NCBI GenBank assembly: GCA_963828385.1
Contig: CAWHEF010000002.1
Span: 2,604,001 to 2,668,000, forward strand
Direction: 5' to 3'
DNA from: Bog-756 sp963828385
GTDB lineage: Bacteria > Actinomycetota > Acidimicrobiia > Acidimicrobiales > RAAP-2
DNA: 64,000 nucleotides
Positions within the stretch are counted from its first letter, which is position 1. Each line of letters begins with the position of its first letter. Shown piece by piece: positions 60,502-64,000 of this stretch. The translations under genes were made by a program, and so were the position numbers. The notes below the pieces were generated by a model. That model ran no database searches and was not told the origin of the DNA. It was given only the letters and a program-made list of their open reading frames with translations.

Positions 60502-62577
60502 CGCGCCTTCTCCAGAGGCTCGAGGATACCGAGTTGCACGTCGCACTCGCCGTCAGGCCGACCATCCGGTGCATGTGGGGGTGTCAGGTCTGCGGACATG
60601 CCATGCACTCGCAGAACCCCGAGGATGTCCCGCATCCGCGCCAGTGCCTGGCGTCCGGTGTCTTCGATCACGCCGGCCGCGTCGCGGATGGTCTCGGCAC
60701 TGCGATGCGATTGGGCTGCTTGTGCCTGAACGATCATGGCTACGACATCGCGGACCATGAGACGATTCAGGTCCTGGGCGATCACGGCTCGCTGGTTAGT
60801 GATGGCGAGCTGTTTTCTCTCTGAACCCTCGGCGTCCAGACGGCTCATCGTGGCGGACAGCTCGCGGTGGAGGTGCCTGTACCGACGCCAGAGGCGCCCC
60901 GCAACCCAGACGATCCCAGCCATCACCGCGGCACCGGCGACACCGGCGGCAGGGGCGTGAGTGGAGGAACGGGCTGTGATCACGCCGGCTCCCCACACGA
61001 CCAGCCCGGTAACAGCGCGGGACGCGACTCCCCCATACAGCCACCGTGTAGATCGGGACCACCACGACATAGGTTCCCGTGATGGTGGCTGCCTGCAGGG
61101 TGTCCAACCCTCCGTCCAGGACGAGCGCCAGACCGCCGACCGCCACTAAAAAGAGCAGGGGCCAGCGCCGTCTCCATATGCCGATGACAGCCATTGCACC
61201 CACAACGATCATGTTCAACGCGAGCGAACCGTGCCGGTGTGCACTGGTCAGCGCCTCGGCCTCTAAGGCGACGAACCAGCCCCCAGCCAGGATCAGGTCG
61301 ATGTGCGGGCGTATTGCGTCCCACCTGAGCCGGCGCGACGGTGCCATTGTCGCTGCGGCGTCGGCCGCAGCCGGGTCTGCTGGGATCGGGGGGCGGAGCG
61401 GGATGGTCGCTCGCACCTCGTAGCCGCCGCCGATTCTGGGGCCGGTCTGAAGCTGGCCGCCGTACAGGTCTATCCGCTCGCGCATCCCGATCAGACCCTG
61501 GCCTGAAGTGGGCAATCGGGGACCAGGCTCGGTTCTGTCAGCCCCGTCATTCATCACGAGCAGACCAAGCGCGTCCTTGCCTATGGCGACCTCGATGGAT
61601 GCGGTAGTGGTCGCCGCATGCTTGACCACGTTGGTCAACGCCTCTTGGATGATGCGGTACGCCGCCAGGTCGATCGCCGGTGGCACCTCGTGTAGGTCAC
61701 CCACGACACGCACCTGCACCGTGACGCCCGCCGCCTGGCTTTGCCCAATGAGCCCGTCCAACTGGTCCAAGCGGGGATGGCCGACCCATTGGTCATCGTG
61801 GCGCCTCAACACGCCGGTGATCCGACGGAGATCGGTCAGCGCCTCCCGACCGGACTGGGCCACGGTGCGCAGCGCCGTCATGGCGGCGTCAGGACGATCG
61901 GCCACCGTCCGGGCCGCGCCGGCCTGAACGGCCATCACGCTGAGGTGGTGGGCCACCACATCGTGCAGGTCGCGAGCTACTCGGTTGCGTTCTTCGGCTG
62001 CCGCCCGCTCGGCCTGGATCCGATGTTCATCACGAAGCTGGTCCACGGCAGCGCTCAAGTGCCTGGTGACCTGCTCCCGCCGTTCGACCAGTATCCCCAC
62101 GCCAGTGGGAAGAACGACGACGGTCAGCCAGGTTCCGGCGATCGCAGCCGGCTGGGCCTGTTGCGAAAAGTAGGGCACGAGCTCGAAGATGGCCAGGGCG
62201 TAGCCGAGGACCAAGGATCCTCGGACATATCGGCCCGCGCGGAGCACCGAGCGGCCGAACATGTAAGCGGCCAGCACCAAGGCCGCCGATACGAAAGCCC
62301 CTTGGGGGTCTTGGGTGACGCTCTGATACACCGCCACCGAAGCGACGGACAGCATCATCGCTGCCTGTGGGGCGATGCGACGAAAGGCCACTGCGCTGGT
62401 GCAGGACACACAGGAAGTGACCGCCAAAGCCACCGAACCGCGGTACTGGAGATGACCGAGCGCGCCCAGGCCACCAGTCGTTAGTGCGGCGGCGAGGGCA
62501 ACATCGATCAGGACAAGGTGGCGGCGGACCACCGCCAACACCTGCCTGGGGTCGGTGCTGAGGTGCGCCATAGCCAT
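60498..62577 (-). CDS. Tandem sensor histidine kinase with a second degenerate module, one frame interruption
   Basis: About 692 residues after repair. First module: six or so membrane helices, DHp helix ERNRVARDLHDVVAHHLSVM with His205, and HATPase_c (AYRIIQEALTNVVKHA, LPTSGQGLIGMRERI). Second module: about five helices (LILAGGWFVALEAEALT, VVGAMAVIGIWRRRWPLLFLVAVGG, TYVVVVPIYTVAVWG, GVAGAAVMAGIVWVAGRLW) and a DHp-like helix QRAVIAQDLNRLMVRDVVAMIV in which the phospho-His is Asn; no second HATPase is seen. The frame slips near 61035 in a run of five G. The stop overlaps the response regulator start. Confidence 0.82.
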
Positions 62578-62782
62578 TCAGCGTAACGAGCTCACCGCAT
62601 CTGGGCGTCGTCCTCGATTCGGATCAACGTCCTTCGAAGGTCCGACTGCGTGGTTCGAGGAGATCACCGCGAAGGCCACAGCCGATCCTCCTCATAGCGG
62701 ATGTCCGGACCCGTTACTGATGTCAACCTGACTGACGTCTACTCCGATCTCTGACGTGACCGATACAGAAAGAAGGCTTGCC

Positions 62783-63448
62783 ATGCCCGACGCTGCTTCG
62801 TTGAAGGCCTCCCGACTGGGAGCGCTCGCCGGGCCCGCCTTCGCCGTCTTGTTTGTGGCGAGCGTGGTCGTCAGCAGTCCGCCTGCCGACAACGCATCCG
62901 ACTCCACATGGATTGCCAACTACTCCGGTCACGGCCACCAGATCCAGCACGTGGCGACTGGGCTCCTGCTGGTGCTGGCCGGCCTGTGCCTCATGACCTT
63001 CCTGACCACGCTGTGGAAGCGCATCGCCGACCGCCGATCCGAACCGACCAGCCCTCTCGCCCTCGTCGCTGCTGGCGCCGCGGCAGCTTGCATCTCCGCT
63101 GGCGGGGTGCTGATGGCATCGGTGTCTGCCTCCGAGCTCAGCGGCTCTTATCAGCTGCCCGGCGCCGACGTGCTCCGGCTCAGCAACGATGTTGGCTTCG
63201 GTCTGGTAGCCGTCGGCGGTATGTGGGCCGTCGCCCTAGCCGTCGCTGTCCTGAGCGTCCAAGGCAAAGCGGCCGGTGTCTTCGGTACGCGCATGGCCGC
63301 CTTCGGCTGGGTCGTGGCCATACTCCTCCTTTTCAGCCTTCTTTTCCTGCCGGTCATCGTCCTTCTCGTCTGGGCCGTCGTCGTCGGAGTCAGCTGCTTG
63401 CGCCGGGATGCGGCAGAGCCGGCCGTCGCAAACCGTGTCCGAGTCTGA
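62783..63448 (+). CDS. DUF4386-like membrane protein
   Basis: 221 residues from ATG 62783 (the GTG at 62756 is alternative). Helices at about 10-32, 55-80, 93-115, 140-165 and 178-205 with short loops; the order resembles the DUF4386 family of membrane proteins of unknown function. The final VSCLRRDAAEPAVANRVRV is a basic cytoplasmic tail. AAGAAGG lies just upstream as a ribosome site. No partner gene is close except the secreted protein that follows. Confidence 0.65.
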   Translation: MPDAASLKASRLGALAGPAFAVLFVASVVVSSPPADNASDSTWIANYSGHGHQIQHVATGLLLVLAGLCLMTFLTTLWKRIADRRSEPTSPLALVAAGAAAACISAGGVLMASVSASELSGSYQLPGADVLRLSNDVGFGLVAVGGMWAVALAVAVLSVQGKAAGVFGTRMAAFGWVVAILLLFSLLFLPVIVLLVWAVVVGVSCLRRDAAEPAVANRVRV

Positions 63449-63457
63449 CAACAGGAC

Positions 63458-63476
63458 CGTCTGGGACCCTCAGACG
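63458..63476 (+). terminator. Short hairpin after the membrane protein
   Basis: CGTCTG (63458-63463) and CAGACG (63471-63476) form a 6-bp stem with a 7-base loop, 10 bp after the stop. There is no U-tract, so a terminator role is only possible. Confidence 0.35.
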
Positions 63477-63532
63477 TGCACGCTCCAACGATTGAGAACT
63501 AGTCATCCGATTCCAGAATGAAAGGACCCGCA

Positions 63533-64000
63533 ATGCATAGCACGCGACTCATTCCGCTGGTCGTCGCAGCCACATTATCCAGCCCGCTCGTGCTGGCCGG
63601 TCAGAGCGTCTCGGCCGCGACACCAGGAGGGACGGTCCACGTCTACGACGTCAATCCTGGTACTGGTGGCACAGGCTCGATCGTCGTCACCGGAGCATTC
63701 GCCGATTGGGGAACCGACCAATCTGGCGTCAGCGCCAAGGCCAACCGGATCGTTCTTTCTAAGGGAACCTTTGAGGTGGATACCAGCGCTATTCAGAAGG
63801 AGTTCCGCACAGCGAAGCCGAGGGGCAATTACGCGAAAAATTGTGGAGTCGTACTCGCTGCCAACGCCCCCGTCACCCTCTTCAACGGCACCGGCGCCTA
63901 TAAGGGCATCACGGGCAAAGTCAACCTCACCATCACCAACGCCGCTGTGCTGCCCAGAACGTCGAATGGGAAATGCGATGAGAGCCCGAACTCCGTGGCC
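63533..64000 (+). CDS. Secreted protein, cut by window end
   Basis: The frame is open from ATG 63533 to the last base (156 residues seen). The N-terminus is a signal peptide (IPLVVAATLSSPLVLAGQSVSAATPG, likely cleaved after VSA). The mature part is Gly/Thr/Val-rich and beta-like (VVTGAFADWGTDQSGVSAKANRIVLSKGTF, and LFNGTGAYKGITGKVNLTITNAA), with Cys in KNCGVV and KCDESP that may form a disulfide. No family recognised. An AAAGGA ribosome site precedes it. Confidence 0.6.
   Translation, partial: MHSTRLIPLVVAATLSSPLVLAGQSVSAATPGGTVHVYDVNPGTGGTGSIVVTGAFADWGTDQSGVSAKANRIVLSKGTFEVDTSAIQKEFRTAKPRGNYAKNCGVVLAANAPVTLFNGTGAYKGITGKVNLTITNAAVLPRTSNGKCDESPNSVA

Noticed and set aside
1..64000. tRNA, rRNA, CRISPR arrays, replication origin
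   Set aside because: No cloverleaf with T-loop GGTTCRANYCC, no rRNA conserved stretches, no regularly spaced repeats, and no DnaA-box cluster were found by eye.

Overview
The window is GC-rich, gene-dense DNA with frequent GTG starts, overlapping stop/start codons, several promoters that fire directly onto start codons (leaderless mRNAs), an ANTAR regulator, class F-type sortase, UdgX, DUF899 and CsoR families. This points to an actinobacterium; the mix of AtuA/DUF4387, sulfotransferase, DUF1214 and CHRD genes would suit Acidimicrobiia or a mycobacteria-like lineage, but I cannot place it to genus. No rRNA, tRNA or CRISPR array was seen.

Layout. 1-3.1 kb: tail of an acetoacetyl-CoA synthetase, then an acetyltransferase, VOC, DUF488 and PAP2 genes. 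3.1-6.7 kb: metal/metalloid locus: ArsR, the ArsI/CadI-type dioxygenase, a remnant of an ACR3 arsenite pump, a methyltransferase, CsoR with a recognisable operator, and a permease with a C-terminal YHS domain. 6.7-10.2 kb: front-end desaturase with a small partner gene, GAF-ANTAR regulator, nitronate monooxygenase. 10.2-15 kb: surface locus with a sortase, a secreted hydrolase, a CHRD protein carrying a sorting-like C-terminus and a large Met-rich membrane protein. 15-22.5 kb: small stress/housekeeping families, an RHH regulator with a DUF4097 protein, and two ArsR-SRPBCC modules, one split and one fused.

22.5-38.5 kb: an accessory region that looks built for a hydrophobic compound: three TetR regulators, a P450, an APH-like kinase, an acyl-CoA ligase, short-chain dehydrogenases, a sulfotransferase, a DUF1214 protein, a Baeyer-Villiger-type monooxygenase and VOC proteins, with UdgX, PfpI and NUDIX genes in between. 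38.6-42 kb: a two-component system and a membrane protein. 42.1-48.2 kb: a compact operon TauD dioxygenase - MmgE/PrpD - GntR - AtuA/DUF1446 - DUF4387, divergent from an alpha/beta hydrolase across a perfect palindrome; this is the best candidate here for an uncharacterised catabolic pathway.

48.4-55.8 kb: an epimerase, then an apparently less GC-rich carbohydrate block (GH36 alpha-galactosidase, GH13 alpha-glucosidase, orphan solute-binding lipoprotein), followed by an alpha-hydroxy-acid oxidase truncated at an IS110 transposase remnant. 55.8-64 kb: TetR/RibD-C, methyltransferase/HxlR, a NarL response regulator with an unusual tandem histidine kinase, and two membrane or secreted proteins, the last cut by the window end.

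A warning for the reader: at least sixteen single-base frame interruptions break otherwise well-conserved genes across the window, several at short G or C runs. Some may be true decay, but the pattern fits residual indel errors in the sequence, so broken genes are described as the whole gene they appear to derive from.
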